Below are positions 25,786 to 34,799 of a stretch of 64,000 nucleotides of DNA, piece after piece. The stretch's first letter is position 1; the number at the start of each line of letters is the position of its first letter. This DNA comes from Butyricimonas muris (lineage in GTDB: Bacteria; Bacteroidota; Bacteroidia; Bacteroidales; Marinifilaceae). The notes beneath the pieces were generated by a model, which had not been told where the DNA came from, ran no database searches, and saw only the letters and a program-made list of their open reading frames with translations. The position numbers were made by a program, and so were the translations under genes. The stretch is from contig NZ_JBKEIT010000007.1 of NCBI RefSeq assembly GCF_046365375.1, positions 124,001-188,000 of the forward strand, given 5' to 3'.

Positions 25786-27525
25786 TCAATTATCTATTAT
25801 TCCAGAGTTCATAATCTTAGCTTTTATTCTCAAAAAACTTGTGTTTTCTATTTTGACAGGAGAATTTAAAATTTGATTTGCGACTTTTTTTGCATTTAAA
25901 GAATCTCTTTCATGCAGATAAAGCTTGAATAATTTATATTTTGGTGTTATTCGAGAAGGAATCATATTTAACGCAATGGTGTAATAAGTCTTTGCTTCTT
26001 GATATTTCTCTTGTTGGTGATAAATCGTACCTAAATCACAATATATTTCTAGACAAGGATAAATCAATAATGCATCTTTAAGAACTGGTAAAGCATTATT
26101 CCAATCCTTACTCTGAAACATTTGTTTTGCAAACCACATCATAAATTGGGGATGATATTTCAATTTATGATATTGTTTAAGAATATCGTCTTGACAAAAA
26201 GGCTCATTAAAATTATTGTATTCTTTCACGCGTGTATCTATTAAATAATAATAGTGCATTTTACATACTCCCAAAAACATAAATGTCGGAGCGATCCATA
26301 ATATACCTATTAATAATTGATGGGAAATATCAAATAACAATAGTGTTTTGTGTGGCAAATTAGCTGTGAAGAAACAAAATATCAGTAGAAATATATATGC
26401 ATCTGAAGGATATGAAAATAATGAAAATACAATCAAAACGATTAAACCATTATAAATAATAATATTATCATATTTTTTCAACAATGAAAATAAAAGGATC
26501 AAGAACAATATTAAGCCAGCAATACCCATCTCCACGGAAATCTTAATGAGTTCATTGTATGCATATTCGACATTATCCGCTAACATTGAATTATTAGATT
26601 GTGGATTTTTCTCGAAATAGTCAGCTTGATAGTGCATATAATTTCCTCTAAAACCATTAATTCCATGTCCCCATAGTGGTTTGTCCCTAATCATTTCTAA
26701 AGATCTTTCCCAAATGAACAGTCTGCCATTTGCTGAAATTGGTTTATATTGATACAATATAATTGACAACAAGATCACAATTATTCCACATCCTAGAAAG
26801 AGTAACAATTCCTTTTTTCTTGTCCATCTATGCCATCTATTTTTTAGTGGCGTTAGTAGTATGCAACTAAAAACAGCCAGCCATGCAGTTCTAGAATCGG
26901 ACAAATAAAGCCCCCAAACCATAAACATGGAGCAGGTAATAAAAATGTACCCTTTTTTATTTTTCTGTTGCAAATAATTTTTACCTACACTCAACGCCAT
27001 GATGAATGAGATTGCGAGAAAGCCACCTAATAATGCAGGGTTATGAAATGTTCCCGTGGTATTGAAAAACTGATGATACCCATAAATAACAAATTGGGAT
27101 TGAAGAATAACTAAAATTGTTTGAATAACGCCACAAATAACGAGTAAATAGGTTATAACCCAGAAGAAAGATTGTAATCTAAATAATATGTACCAACAAG
27201 TTAGTGATAACAATTTTAATGAATGTAATTCATGACCACCTTGCGAGGTAAATAATCTACCGATGTAAAATACACAAAACACGAGTAAAATAATATCTAT
27301 CGAAGATAGATGAATACTTTTCTTTAAAATCAATTGATAGATAACGGGTGGAGTAAGGATAATTATTAAAAGTAGGCTTATCTGGTTTTCTATAAAAATA
27401 CCAGAATAAAAAATAGGAGCAAAAACAAGTATAAGGAATGCTGAACTTGAAATTCCTTTTGTCAAATGATATGTAAGTAAAACTTGTTTCATCTTAATTC
27501 TATAAGGTTGGTCAGAATATAGCAT
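25786..27525 (-). CDS. O-antigen ligase/polymerase-like membrane protein with TPR tail
   Basis: 579 residues. About ten to twelve membrane segments fill residues 15-430, with the Wzy/WaaL-type periplasmic loop containing RLFIWERSLEMIRDKPLWGH and GINGFRGNYMHYQADYF. The C terminus (about 460-570) holds tetratricopeptide repeats (PCLEIYCDLGTIYHQQEKY). Such fusions are widespread in Bacteroidetes and attach or polymerise glycans on lipids or exported peptides, but targets are mostly unproven. An alternative start is the ATG at 27492. It is the last gene of an AT-rich minus-strand block. Confidence 0.8.
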   Translation of the reverse strand: MLYSDQPYRIKMKQVLLTYHLTKGISSSAFLILVFAPIFYSGIFIENQISLLLIIILTPPVIYQLILKKSIHLSSIDIILLVFCVFYIGRLFTSQGGHELHSLKLLSLTCWYILFRLQSFFWVITYLLVICGVIQTILVILQSQFVIYGYHQFFNTTGTFHNPALLGGFLAISFIMALSVGKNYLQQKNKKGYIFITCSMFMVWGLYLSDSRTAWLAVFSCILLTPLKNRWHRWTRKKELLLFLGCGIIVILLSIILYQYKPISANGRLFIWERSLEMIRDKPLWGHGINGFRGNYMHYQADYFEKNPQSNNSMLADNVEYAYNELIKISVEMGIAGLILFLILLFSLLKKYDNIIIYNGLIVLIVFSLFSYPSDAYIFLLIFCFFTANLPHKTLLLFDISHQLLIGILWIAPTFMFLGVCKMHYYYLIDTRVKEYNNFNEPFCQDDILKQYHKLKYHPQFMMWFAKQMFQSKDWNNALPVLKDALLIYPCLEIYCDLGTIYHQQEKYQEAKTYYTIALNMIPSRITPKYKLFKLYLHERDSLNAKKVANQILNSPVKIENTSFLRIKAKIMNSGIIDN

Positions 27526-27592
27526 AAGAACATTCTATTACAATGAAATGCCTAAATATTCTCATGGGCTTTATTCTGACACAACTTTATCT

Positions 27593-28483
27593 TTATTTTT
27601 CATCAAGTACAAAGCAATCCCAAGAAAATTCATTATTATCGTAATCTATAATGGCTTTTACTTGTACACTTACAGGTTTTCCATCTAAGATTGCCGGAGC
27701 CCATTTTACTTCGGTGCTAAATAAGCGTCCCGGGAACATTTGCCCTGTAATAATAGGTTCAATTTGTCTGTGATGTAAATCATCTGTGTATTCCAGATTT
27801 GAAAAATAGCCATCTTTATTTACTATAAAACTGAATTTTATACTTCCTAATACGGGAGATGCGTTTACGGGATATTCAATTTTTTCCACGCTATAGCTGT
27901 TTTTAGAATAAATGTGCATAGCAACTTGGTGAATATACCTAGTCAAGTTGTATCTTTTCCCGTAAAATCTTTTATCCGGTTCTCCCCATTTTGGTCCTTC
28001 GTCAAGTATGACAAGGTCACCTTTTGTGTTCAAATTGATAGAGAAGGTTAAACTGGAAGTTATTTTTTTGCCATTTTCTCGACTCGCTTTCCAATTTCGT
28101 GAAATTGATATTACTCGTTTTATTTCGTTTACAAGAGCTGTATCAGAAAGGTTTTCAACAATACAATTTTTAATTTTTCCTCTTTTAGTTACAGAAAAAT
28201 CAGTCTCAAAATTAATTTTACGTGAAATGTTGTTCGAATAGGCTGTGTTACTAAATAATAGATCAGATTCCGTAAGATTAACACGAAATGGTATATGCTG
28301 ATGCAGTATTTGGTTCGATAACCAAATAGGGAACGAAACTGTAGCTTCTTTGCTTTGGAACATGACGTTTTCGTTGTTCATTTTTTTGCATTTTCTATTT
28401 TCAGCTTGCGTTGATAGAGTATGAAAGCTCAAGAAAATAGCAAACAGAAACCATGTACTTGTTTTGAATGTTTTAAAAATCAT
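27593..28483 (-). CDS. Exported protein with two TonB-C-like domains
   Basis: 296 residues: a signal peptide (TSTWFLFAIFLSFHTLSTQA), then two copies of a TonB C-terminal-like fold. The first spans about residues 85-155 (FSVTKRGKIKNCIVENLSD, then SRNWKASRENGKK). The second spans about 190-290 (GSIKFSFIVNKDGYFSNLEY, then KWAPAILDGKPVSVQVKAI). There is no N-terminal membrane anchor and no Pro-rich spacer, so it is not a normal energy transducer. It lies 20 bp downstream of the zinc-ribbon lipoprotein gene and is likely co-transcribed. Function unknown. Confidence 0.7.
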   Translation of the reverse strand: MIFKTFKTSTWFLFAIFLSFHTLSTQAENRKCKKMNNENVMFQSKEATVSFPIWLSNQILHQHIPFRVNLTESDLLFSNTAYSNNISRKINFETDFSVTKRGKIKNCIVENLSDTALVNEIKRVISISRNWKASRENGKKITSSLTFSINLNTKGDLVILDEGPKWGEPDKRFYGKRYNLTRYIHQVAMHIYSKNSYSVEKIEYPVNASPVLGSIKFSFIVNKDGYFSNLEYTDDLHHRQIEPIITGQMFPGRLFSTEVKWAPAILDGKPVSVQVKAIIDYDNNEFSWDCFVLDEK

Positions 28484-28503
28484 GTTATTGAATTTGGAAT
28501 TGT

Positions 28504-29403
28504 TTATTTTTTACGTCCGCAACGAGCACAATATCCCCCGGATAGGGTGCCTGTTTTTTGGCCACAGTCGTTACACGTACTTAAAGTCGGGAAACAAATA
28601 GGACAATCCCACATACTCTTATTTGGGTTGTTATGATGGGTGCAATCACAATAACGTAACATCTTTCCGCAATACGTGCAGAAAGGATAGGGTTCGGTAC
28701 TACCACCGCCACCGCCTTCTGAAGAACTGTACATCGCTACCGCATCATTCTTAAAGAAATCGTATCCTTCAAGGAGATTGTTCATTGTTTCACCCTCGTG
28801 ATGCTCTTCGCTTACACTTGTGGTTTCTACGACTTTTCCTGCTTCGTATTTCTCGACTTCAGTGATTGCGCCATCCAGCGTCGTGTATATAACAATCCCT
28901 GAATACTCGGTGTTTTTTTGAGACAGATTGAATGAGTTAATCTGGCTTTCGCTTGATTTGCCGTTTTCGGGAAGAAGTGTCATGATCCGGCATATCATTT
29001 CACCTGTTGTTTTTTGAGAGATGACCATTTTTTGAGCTAGAGAAATCATGTCCTTGGAAGATTTTTTTTGGACATAGTATTTTTCTAAGGTGGTAATTGG
29101 AATATTTACAAAACTCGACTTTTCGTTAACAGTAACCACGGCGTTATTCCATTTAGGCGTAAAATTCACCGGGGTTAAGCCTGTGAATTCTGGAATATTC
29201 TCTTCTTCTTCGGAATTTATACCTCTTGACAAAGATTTTTGCAAGATGTTCTTTTGAATAGAAGTTTCAAAAAACGTTTTGGCGTCATTTACTGTCAATT
29301 TTGTAGAATTAATACGACTTGAAGATACGTTTTCTTTATTACAAGCATATACTATTAAAGAAAGTATAGTTGAAATAATAATAAAATAATTTCTATTTTT
29401 CAT
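28504..29403 (-). CDS. Lipoprotein with C-terminal zinc-ribbon Cys clusters
   Basis: 299 residues. The lipoprotein signal (IISTILSLIVYAC) puts the lipid on Cys21. The middle has no recognised domain. After a Gly-rich hinge (SSSEGGGGGS) the last 60 residues carry many paired Cys: FCTYCGKMLRYCDC, MWDCPICFPTLSTCNDCG and GGYCARCGRKK, which look like two or three zinc ribbons. Zinc ribbons on a lipoprotein outside the cytoplasm are unusual. The neighbours are the TonB-C-like protein (20 bp downstream) and the transglutaminase-like lipoprotein upstream. I do not recognise a function. Confidence 0.7.
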   Translation of the reverse strand: MKNRNYFIIISTILSLIVYACNKENVSSSRINSTKLTVNDAKTFFETSIQKNILQKSLSRGINSEEEENIPEFTGLTPVNFTPKWNNAVVTVNEKSSFVNIPITTLEKYYVQKKSSKDMISLAQKMVISQKTTGEMICRIMTLLPENGKSSESQINSFNLSQKNTEYSGIVIYTTLDGAITEVEKYEAGKVVETTSVSEEHHEGETMNNLLEGYDFFKNDAVAMYSSSEGGGGGSTEPYPFCTYCGKMLRYCDCTHHNNPNKSMWDCPICFPTLSTCNDCGQKTGTLSGGYCARCGRKK

Positions 29404-29506
29404 AGGTTTTGATTTTTGAAATAATACATAAATTTTTAATAGATGTGTTTTTGTTTTTTATATTTCCTCCTTTCTTTTTAGTTTGGTATTTATCCCGATT
29501 CTGAAA

Positions 29507-31627
29507 TTATTGTTGATTATTTGTTATAATGTCATGATATATAAACAATTGCTTCCCATTTCTGTAAATGAAAGGGAGTTCCTCTATACCTTGATCCAGA
29601 TTTTTCAACCAATATATCTTGTTTAATGGTATGTTCTTAAATTTTAAGTAGTTATACTTTGCGGTTATCGTATCTATTTCAATCCATCTATTATCCCAAT
29701 ACAATAATTTATACCGGTTACCGGGTATTATGGAGTTTTCTGCATTTAATGGAGCCATCCTGATCGTTTTTACTCTGACAGGAGATTCTAGGTGCAAATA
29801 GATATCGGGTTGTGAAGAAGCGGTTTGCATATTCTGATCGAACATTCGTTGGCTCTTAAAGTCGTATATATTTTTTTCAATAACTTGCAATTGTTGTTTA
29901 TATGGACAAAGAGTGTCCGCATCGTCCATAATGGGTAACGGAGAAGCTGGCTCAGTGTAAGGATAATGAAAGGTGGAGTCAATTAAGAATTCCAACCAAG
30001 AAATATTAGAACGACGATTAGTGGCAGGCGAAGCATACTTAAAGTATTTAAAACTTCTCGACTCTGATATTTTGAAATCCTGCAAATAAGGTTGGGGGGC
30101 GTGTGATATTGTATACAGTAAAACAGAATCAGAAAAATCATCACGGTTGGCTCCATAAAATTTTCCTCCAATCATTTTTTTGGCGATATCAATCATTTTT
30201 CGTTTTCGTGGATATTTTCTACTCACAATAATGTCCCCTGTACTTTGAGATGAAGAGATAGGTGGAAAAGGTATGATTTTATAGCGACTGGCGCGTAAAG
30301 AATCTTTTTGTATATAGAATGGTGAGCTGAAATAAACAATCTCATTTCCCCTGAAAAATGCAGGAAAGTATAAGGTGTTGTACATGGCATTTATATATTC
30401 TACTTTATTCCTTTCATGATCGATTTTACCCCAACACACGGGTAATATACCAGAAGGGTTGTTATTAAAAGCGTATAAATAGGCTAAATTATTATCTGAT
30501 TCTTCTTCAAATGGTAATTCTATTTTTACTGTCTCGTAATAACTACTTGTTACATCTTTTATACAAGGTGAGTCAAAATCAGTCGGAACTAATTCATTGG
30601 AAGATTTGGTAAAATAAGGACTATCACTTTGTGCAGCGTAAGTATTTCGGATAATATTCAAAGATTCTCCTTGTAGAGGTTCTATTGTGTCTAAACAATT
30701 GGTTTGGGGATTGAAATGTCGCCATTTCTTATTGTTATCTAAAAACGAACAGAAATAATGTCTCCCTTTCAATTCTTTGTATGCTGTATTGAAATTTACC
30801 ATTAGAGGTATGCCGCATGCTCTTAAGATATTACATGCGTTATTCGCCGTATTTATACAATCTACATCTTGCCCGACAAATAAGTCATAGAAACCGATAT
30901 GTGAGTTTAGAGGGGGGAAGCTAAAAAAGGATTGCATACTTGACACGTAATGGTGATAACGTTTCAAATAACCTGAAAGCTTTTTGTGATTCGTTTTTTC
31001 AAGGTGTTTAAACATGAGTTTGTTTAAAAAACGACCATTCTCAAAAAACGAAATTGTTTGAATTGAGCGATACGGTAAAATACATTCACAAAACTCGTTG
31101 AAAGACAAATGTCGGCATAGAGGTCCTTTTTGCCATACTTCAAAAGCATTATCAATATGTTGAATAATAAAATCGGCTGAAAGATGTTCGACATCCCAAA
31201 CGAACGAAGAAGATAATTTAGGAGCTTTAATTATTATTCCTTCGTTTTGTTTAAATGCTTTATAGCTCAATTCTTGCAACTGATATCGTATTGTAGAGTC
31301 TTCAAGTTGCTCGTCTTTATAATCCTTGATAATCGTATAATATAAAGAGTCATACTTTTGATGATAGGTTATAATTGCAGTATCCATACTCGACACTTGT
31401 ACTGTTGTGTAGTGCCATCTCATGTTTGAGAGCAAAAAACAAGCTGCCTTGTATTTCTTTGTTTCTCCTTTGTAATGATTCAGAACTTTTTCAAGCATTA
31501 TACGATTATTTCCTGCCAATGCGAATGAATCATTAAGATCATAAGATGTAGATTGACAATTATAATTTATCAATATAATGGTGTAAATTAAGCTATAAAC
31601 AGTCAAATTGTACAATCTAGGACTCAT
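29507..31627 (-). CDS. Large transglutaminase-like lipoprotein
   Basis: 706 residues with an export signal ending at Cys24 (IYTIILINYNC; a loose lipobox). A transglutaminase-like core is suggested by GQDVDCINTANNACNILRAC near residue 255 (nucleophile Cys), ELKGRHYFCSFLD with a His near 288, and KKWRHFNPQT where the usual catalytic Asp appears as Asn. The C-terminal half is a beta-rich discoidin-like region (QPDIYLHLESPVRVKTIRM, YKLLYWDNRWIEIDT). Such proteins occur in Bacteroidetes polysaccharide or peptide use loci. The missing Asp makes enzymatic activity doubtful. It is the first gene of the AT-rich block. Confidence 0.7.
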   Translation of the reverse strand: MSPRLYNLTVYSLIYTIILINYNCQSTSYDLNDSFALAGNNRIMLEKVLNHYKGETKKYKAACFLLSNMRWHYTTVQVSSMDTAIITYHQKYDSLYYTIIKDYKDEQLEDSTIRYQLQELSYKAFKQNEGIIIKAPKLSSSFVWDVEHLSADFIIQHIDNAFEVWQKGPLCRHLSFNEFCECILPYRSIQTISFFENGRFLNKLMFKHLEKTNHKKLSGYLKRYHHYVSSMQSFFSFPPLNSHIGFYDLFVGQDVDCINTANNACNILRACGIPLMVNFNTAYKELKGRHYFCSFLDNNKKWRHFNPQTNCLDTIEPLQGESLNIIRNTYAAQSDSPYFTKSSNELVPTDFDSPCIKDVTSSYYETVKIELPFEEESDNNLAYLYAFNNNPSGILPVCWGKIDHERNKVEYINAMYNTLYFPAFFRGNEIVYFSSPFYIQKDSLRASRYKIIPFPPISSSQSTGDIIVSRKYPRKRKMIDIAKKMIGGKFYGANRDDFSDSVLLYTISHAPQPYLQDFKISESRSFKYFKYASPATNRRSNISWLEFLIDSTFHYPYTEPASPLPIMDDADTLCPYKQQLQVIEKNIYDFKSQRMFDQNMQTASSQPDIYLHLESPVRVKTIRMAPLNAENSIIPGNRYKLLYWDNRWIEIDTITAKYNYLKFKNIPLNKIYWLKNLDQGIEELPFIYRNGKQLFIYHDIITNNQQ

Positions 31628-31981
31628 TGTATTAATAATAATTTGTTTTATATTTCATATATAAATACACGATCGACATAGAAAAGGATTAAATAGAAAT
31701 TAAAAATATTTATTATTTGTACCTTGTGAAGATTTAAAGAGCCTTAGTATTTGGTATATAGCGATGTTTCTGGATATAAGTATTGTAGATAATCTTATCA
31801 AGAGTAATTTTTTTTACTCCTTCCTGTTAATATTGTATGTGTATTTAGTCAGCTTTTAATAGTTCTGTATGGTCAGAATTTAAAATGATTCAGTGATTCA
31901 AGTTGACATGAGTCATTTGGTAGATAACCAGAAAATATTATTTTTGCAGGCGTGTGAAAATGTTAGTAATAAATTAATTGT
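31628..31981. other. Divergent intergenic region before the POT-like transporter
   Basis: 354 bp, AT-rich, no gene. It carries the promoter of the plus-strand transporter (31916-31946) and an imperfect inverted repeat, ATGATTCA (31885-31892) against TGAGTCAT (31909-31916), that touches the -33 box and could be an operator. A short GAGTAA/TTACTC hairpin lies at 31802-31819. I see no other structure. Confidence 0.5.
31916..31946 (+). promoter_or_regulatory. Promoter of the POT-like transporter gene
   Basis: TTTG (31916-31919), a 19-nt spacer and TATTTTTG (31939-31946) match the Bacteroidetes promoter pattern, 35 bp before the ATG at 31982. Confidence 0.7.
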
Positions 31982-33370
31982 ATGAGTGTGACAACAAAAA
32001 AGAAAGAGAGAGTAAAGTTTAGTAAAGCGTTTTGGGTTGCCAACACGGTAGAGTTGCTGGAGCGTGCCGCCTATTACGGGGTATTTGTCGTGATCACGTT
32101 GTATTTGAGCAACGTGCTGGGTTTCACGGATATTCAGGCTGCCACGATCGCGGGAGTTTTTTCCGCTTGTTTGTATTTATTGCCGACATTTTCGGGGGCT
32201 CTTGCCGACAAGATCGGCTTCCGGAAATCAATGTTGTTGGCGTTTGCCTTGTTGTCGCTGGGGTATTTGGGGCTGGGGTTGTTCCCGAGTTTCCTGTCCA
32301 CGACGGGGTTGGTTGAATACGGCTACGTGACCAAGTTCACGGGGTTGCAGGAAAGCGGTTATCGTTACGGGATTATTCCGGTTATGATACTGATTATCGT
32401 CGGGGGCTCGTTTATCAAGAGCGTGATCTCCGGTACGGTGGCGAAGGAAACGGACGAGAAAAACCGTGCCCGCGGGTTCGCTATTTTTTACGGGATGGTG
32501 AATATCGGGGCGTTCTCCGGTAAAGTGCTGGTGACTCCCTTACGGGATGCCATGGGGCACGAGGGAATGATCGTGTTGAATTATTTCTCGGCGGCGATGA
32601 CTTTTCTGGCTTTGATAGCGATTTATTTGTTTTACAAGAGTGATAAACACGCCGGGGAAGGGAAAACTTTCCGGCAGATATGGACGGGTTTGGTAAAAGT
32701 GTGTTCCAACGGGCGGTTGATCGTGCTGATTTTGATTATCACCGGATTCTGGATGGTGCAACACCAGTTGTACGCCACGATGCCGAAATACGTGACGCGC
32801 TTGGCGGGAGAGGCGAGTGCCATCGGTTGGTACGCTAACGTGAACCCGCTGGTGGTCGTGTTGACCGTGAATCTGGTAACTTCATTGATGCGGAAGAAAT
32901 CGGCCTTGTTCTCGATGACCTGCGGTATGTTTATCATGCCCGTTTCCGCCTTGTGCATGGCGTCTGGGAATATGTTGGGAGGCGGGGAAATCCTCGGGCT
33001 GCACCCGGTGGCGTTTATGATGATAGTAGGTATCGTGTTCCAAGGATTGGCGGAAGTGTTTATTTCTCCCCGTTTTCTGGAATATTTCTCGTTACAGGCA
33101 CCGAAAGGGGAGGAGGGGATGTACCTCGGTTTTAGCCATCTGCATTCCTTTTTGTCATCCATTTTCGGGTTCGGGTTGTCGGGATTCCTCTTGAGCAAGT
33201 ATTGTCCTGATCGAGCTTTGTTCAGCAGCGAGGCAGAATGGGCTGCCGCTTCGGCTAATGCGCATTATATATGGTATTATTTTGCCGCTATCGCTTTGGT
33301 GTCGGCTATTGCCTTGATTATTTACGGTCGGGTGGTACGGCGCATGGATGCCAAAAAGGCTGTGGCATAA
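31982..33370 (+). CDS. MFS transporter, proton-dependent oligopeptide (POT)-like
   Basis: 462 residues with twelve or more predicted membrane segments. The N terminus has the POT signature ExxER in VELLERAAYYGVF and the MFS loop motif GALADKIGFRKSMLL. The family motif GFAIFYGMVNIGAFSG follows near residue 170. POT carriers bring in di- and tripeptides with protons. The sequence is more divergent than classic DtpA-type carriers, so the substrate may differ. It is a single-gene unit with a clear promoter and terminator. Confidence 0.85.
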   Translation: MSVTTKKKERVKFSKAFWVANTVELLERAAYYGVFVVITLYLSNVLGFTDIQAATIAGVFSACLYLLPTFSGALADKIGFRKSMLLAFALLSLGYLGLGLFPSFLSTTGLVEYGYVTKFTGLQESGYRYGIIPVMILIIVGGSFIKSVISGTVAKETDEKNRARGFAIFYGMVNIGAFSGKVLVTPLRDAMGHEGMIVLNYFSAAMTFLALIAIYLFYKSDKHAGEGKTFRQIWTGLVKVCSNGRLIVLILIITGFWMVQHQLYATMPKYVTRLAGEASAIGWYANVNPLVVVLTVNLVTSLMRKKSALFSMTCGMFIMPVSALCMASGNMLGGGEILGLHPVAFMMIVGIVFQGLAEVFISPRFLEYFSLQAPKGEEGMYLGFSHLHSFLSSIFGFGLSGFLLSKYCPDRALFSSEAEWAAASANAHYIWYYFAAIALVSAIALIIYGRVVRRMDAKKAVA

Positions 33371-33395
33371 GGAATTGTTCCCAATTAGATACAAG

Positions 33396-33427
33396 ACGTC
33401 TTCCGCTTTCGCGGGAGGCGTTTTTTG
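33396..33427 (+). terminator. Rho-independent terminator after the POT-like gene
   Basis: An 11-bp stem with two G-T pairs (33396-33406 with 33411-33421), loop TTTC, followed by a run of T. It begins 26 bp after the stop codon. Confidence 0.85.
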
Positions 33428-33600
33428 TTTTCGTGATATTCATGGTTATGGCTTGTGTCACGGACGGTTAATCGTAGTGTTTCTCTCTATTAGCTGTATA
33501 AGATAGGTTAATAATTAATATAATAGATAGTTTTACTAAATACTAGCGATAAATGAATCTCAATTTATTTACTATTCAATTCCTATTCTTTTACCTTTAT

Positions 33601-33644
33601 AATAGGAGTTGAATGGGAGTTGAATAGGAGATGAATGGGAGTTG
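33601..33644. repeat. Four tandem 11-bp repeats
   Basis: The units read AATAGGAGTTG, AATGGGAGTTG, AATAGGAGATG and AATGGGAGTTG with no gaps. A reverse-complement relative (CAATTCCTATTC) lies just upstream near 33574-33585, so the block could fold back on itself. It sits in the 479-bp gap between the POT-like gene and the toxin-antitoxin pair. Confidence 0.85.
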
Positions 33645-33704
33645 GTATATGGGAAGTATAACTTAGATTACATGATAATACTTTTTTCAGAACTGTTCTC
33701 TCCT

Positions 33705-33747
33705 TGTTAATTTCAGTTAATTGACAGGTCGTGTGGAGATAAACGTG
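33705..33747. repeat. Direct repeat left of the toxin-antitoxin pair
   Basis: 43 bp that recur at 34621-34664 with one substitution and one 1-bp indel (both contain CAGGTCGTGTGGAGATAAAC). The two copies bracket the toxin-antitoxin genes. Confidence 0.85.
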
Positions 33748-33775
33748 AATCTGCGCTGTAAATATTTTAATGGTG

Positions 33776-33810
33776 TTTGTTCGGGAAATATGGATTTTTT
33801 CGTATCTTTG
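33776..33810 (+). promoter_or_regulatory. Promoter of the toxin-antitoxin pair
   Basis: TTTG (33776-33779) and TATCTTTG (33803-33810) are spaced by 23 nt, slightly wide. The antitoxin ATG at 33850 follows, preceded by an unusually strong AAGGAGGA ribosome-binding site. Confidence 0.6.
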
Positions 33811-33849
33811 TTACTTAAGCACTTAAAAGAAAAAAAAGGAGGACCGATT

Positions 33850-34098
33850 ATGGATGATATTTTGCGCATCAATCCGGCCTTGTTGCGAGAGGCTAAGCGG
33901 CAGGCTCGATTGAAAAATATAAGTTTGAATGAGATTGTGGAAGCATTTATTCAAAAGTTTATCAGTCAATCAAAAGAAGGAAATAAGCAAATTAAAATCA
34001 CTCCTTTTATAGAAAGTTTAGGCGTGGATTTGAATTTGTCCTTGGATTTTGACGAAAGAGAGGCTTATCGTAAATATTTAGAGGAGAAATATAAATGA
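33850..34098 (+). CDS. Ribbon-helix-helix-like antitoxin (DUF6364 type)
   Basis: 82 residues from the ATG at 33850. That start is chosen for its AGGAGG site 6-13 bp upstream and because upstream frame codons overlap the promoter. The N-terminal half (INPALLREAKRQARLKNISL, then NEIVEAFIQKFI) fits a small DNA-binding ribbon-helix-helix fold. The C-terminal tail (DEREAYRKYLEEKYK) would wrap the toxin. The stop overlaps the toxin start as ATGA, which couples translation. It should repress its own promoter together with the toxin. Family call from memory. Confidence 0.8.
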   Translation: MDDILRINPALLREAKRQARLKNISLNEIVEAFIQKFISQSKEGNKQIKITPFIESLGVDLNLSLDFDEREAYRKYLEEKYK

Positions 34099-34520
34099 AT
34101 CAGAAAGTATTTATTGACACGAATGTAATGGTGGATTTGTTGGCTAAGCGGGAACCTTTTTATGATACAGCCAAACAATTGTTTTCGTTGGTAGATTTAG
34201 GTAAATGTTCGGCAGTCGTTGCCGCAATCTCGTTTTCAACTACTGCTTACTTGCTTGAAAGGAAGTTGAGTTATGAAGAAATATATCTTGTTTTACGTCA
34301 GTTTTCTTCAATCGTGGAAATAGCCTCGATAGATGAACGTACGGTAAGAAAAAGCCTTTCCGTGACATCTCGGTTTCGTGATATTGAAGATGCTATGCAG
34401 CATTATGCGGCGGTGCAGTCGGGGTGTGATATTATTATTACTCGAAATGTAAAGGATTTTGTGCAATCCGATCTTCCTGTATTTTCGCCTGAGGAGTTTT
34501 TGAAAGGATTTGCGTTTTAA
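34095..34520 (+). CDS. PIN-domain toxin (VapC-like ribonuclease)
   Basis: 141 residues, a single PIN domain of the PIN_3 type. Acidic metal ligands are visible in FIDTNVMVDLLAKREPF (Asp in the first strand), in the mid Glu region (YLLERKLSYEEI), and in SRFRDIEDAMQHYAA and DIIITRNVKDF. Such toxins cut tRNA or other RNA in the cytoplasm and are held in check by the antitoxin encoded 4 bp overlapped upstream. The pair lies between direct repeats, in an accessory patch, as is common for mobile toxin-antitoxin modules. Confidence 0.88.
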   Translation: MNQKVFIDTNVMVDLLAKREPFYDTAKQLFSLVDLGKCSAVVAAISFSTTAYLLERKLSYEEIYLVLRQFSSIVEIASIDERTVRKSLSVTSRFRDIEDAMQHYAAVQSGCDIIITRNVKDFVQSDLPVFSPEEFLKGFAF

Positions 34521-34620
34521 GTATTGAATTCGATGTTGAAAAAAAGAAACCGGCTCTAATTCATTTAGTTTAACACTAGAACACGGGGTGAGAATTCCAA
34601 TGCCATCGGGTATTTTCTCT

Positions 34621-34664
34621 TTGTTAATTTCAGTTAATTGTCAGGTCGTGTGGAGATAAACGTG
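34621..34664. repeat. Direct repeat right of the toxin-antitoxin pair
   Basis: 44-bp partner of the copy at 33705-33747. It starts 101 bp after the toxin stop codon. Confidence 0.85.
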
Positions 34665-34760
34665 TTGCTCTTTACCGTGATTTTGATATTGAGAACAGCT
34701 TCTTTATGTGAGGTATAGGGCTGTTCACGTGTATACAGGAATATAATTTTGTGCCGAGAG

Positions 34761-34793
34761 TTGTAAAAGAATTGAAATTTTTTTCTATCTTTG
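34761..34793 (+). promoter_or_regulatory. Promoter of the candidate non-coding RNA
   Basis: TTG (34761-34763) and a perfect TATCTTTG box (34786-34793) are spaced 22 nt apart. The RNA start is expected near 34800, exactly where the closing stem of the RNA begins. Confidence 0.6.
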
Positions 34794-34799
34794 TATTAT

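Noticed and set aside
33705..34664. Integron cassette or CRISPR array
   Set aside because: Only two direct repeats and no integrase, attC fold, spacers or cas genes are present.
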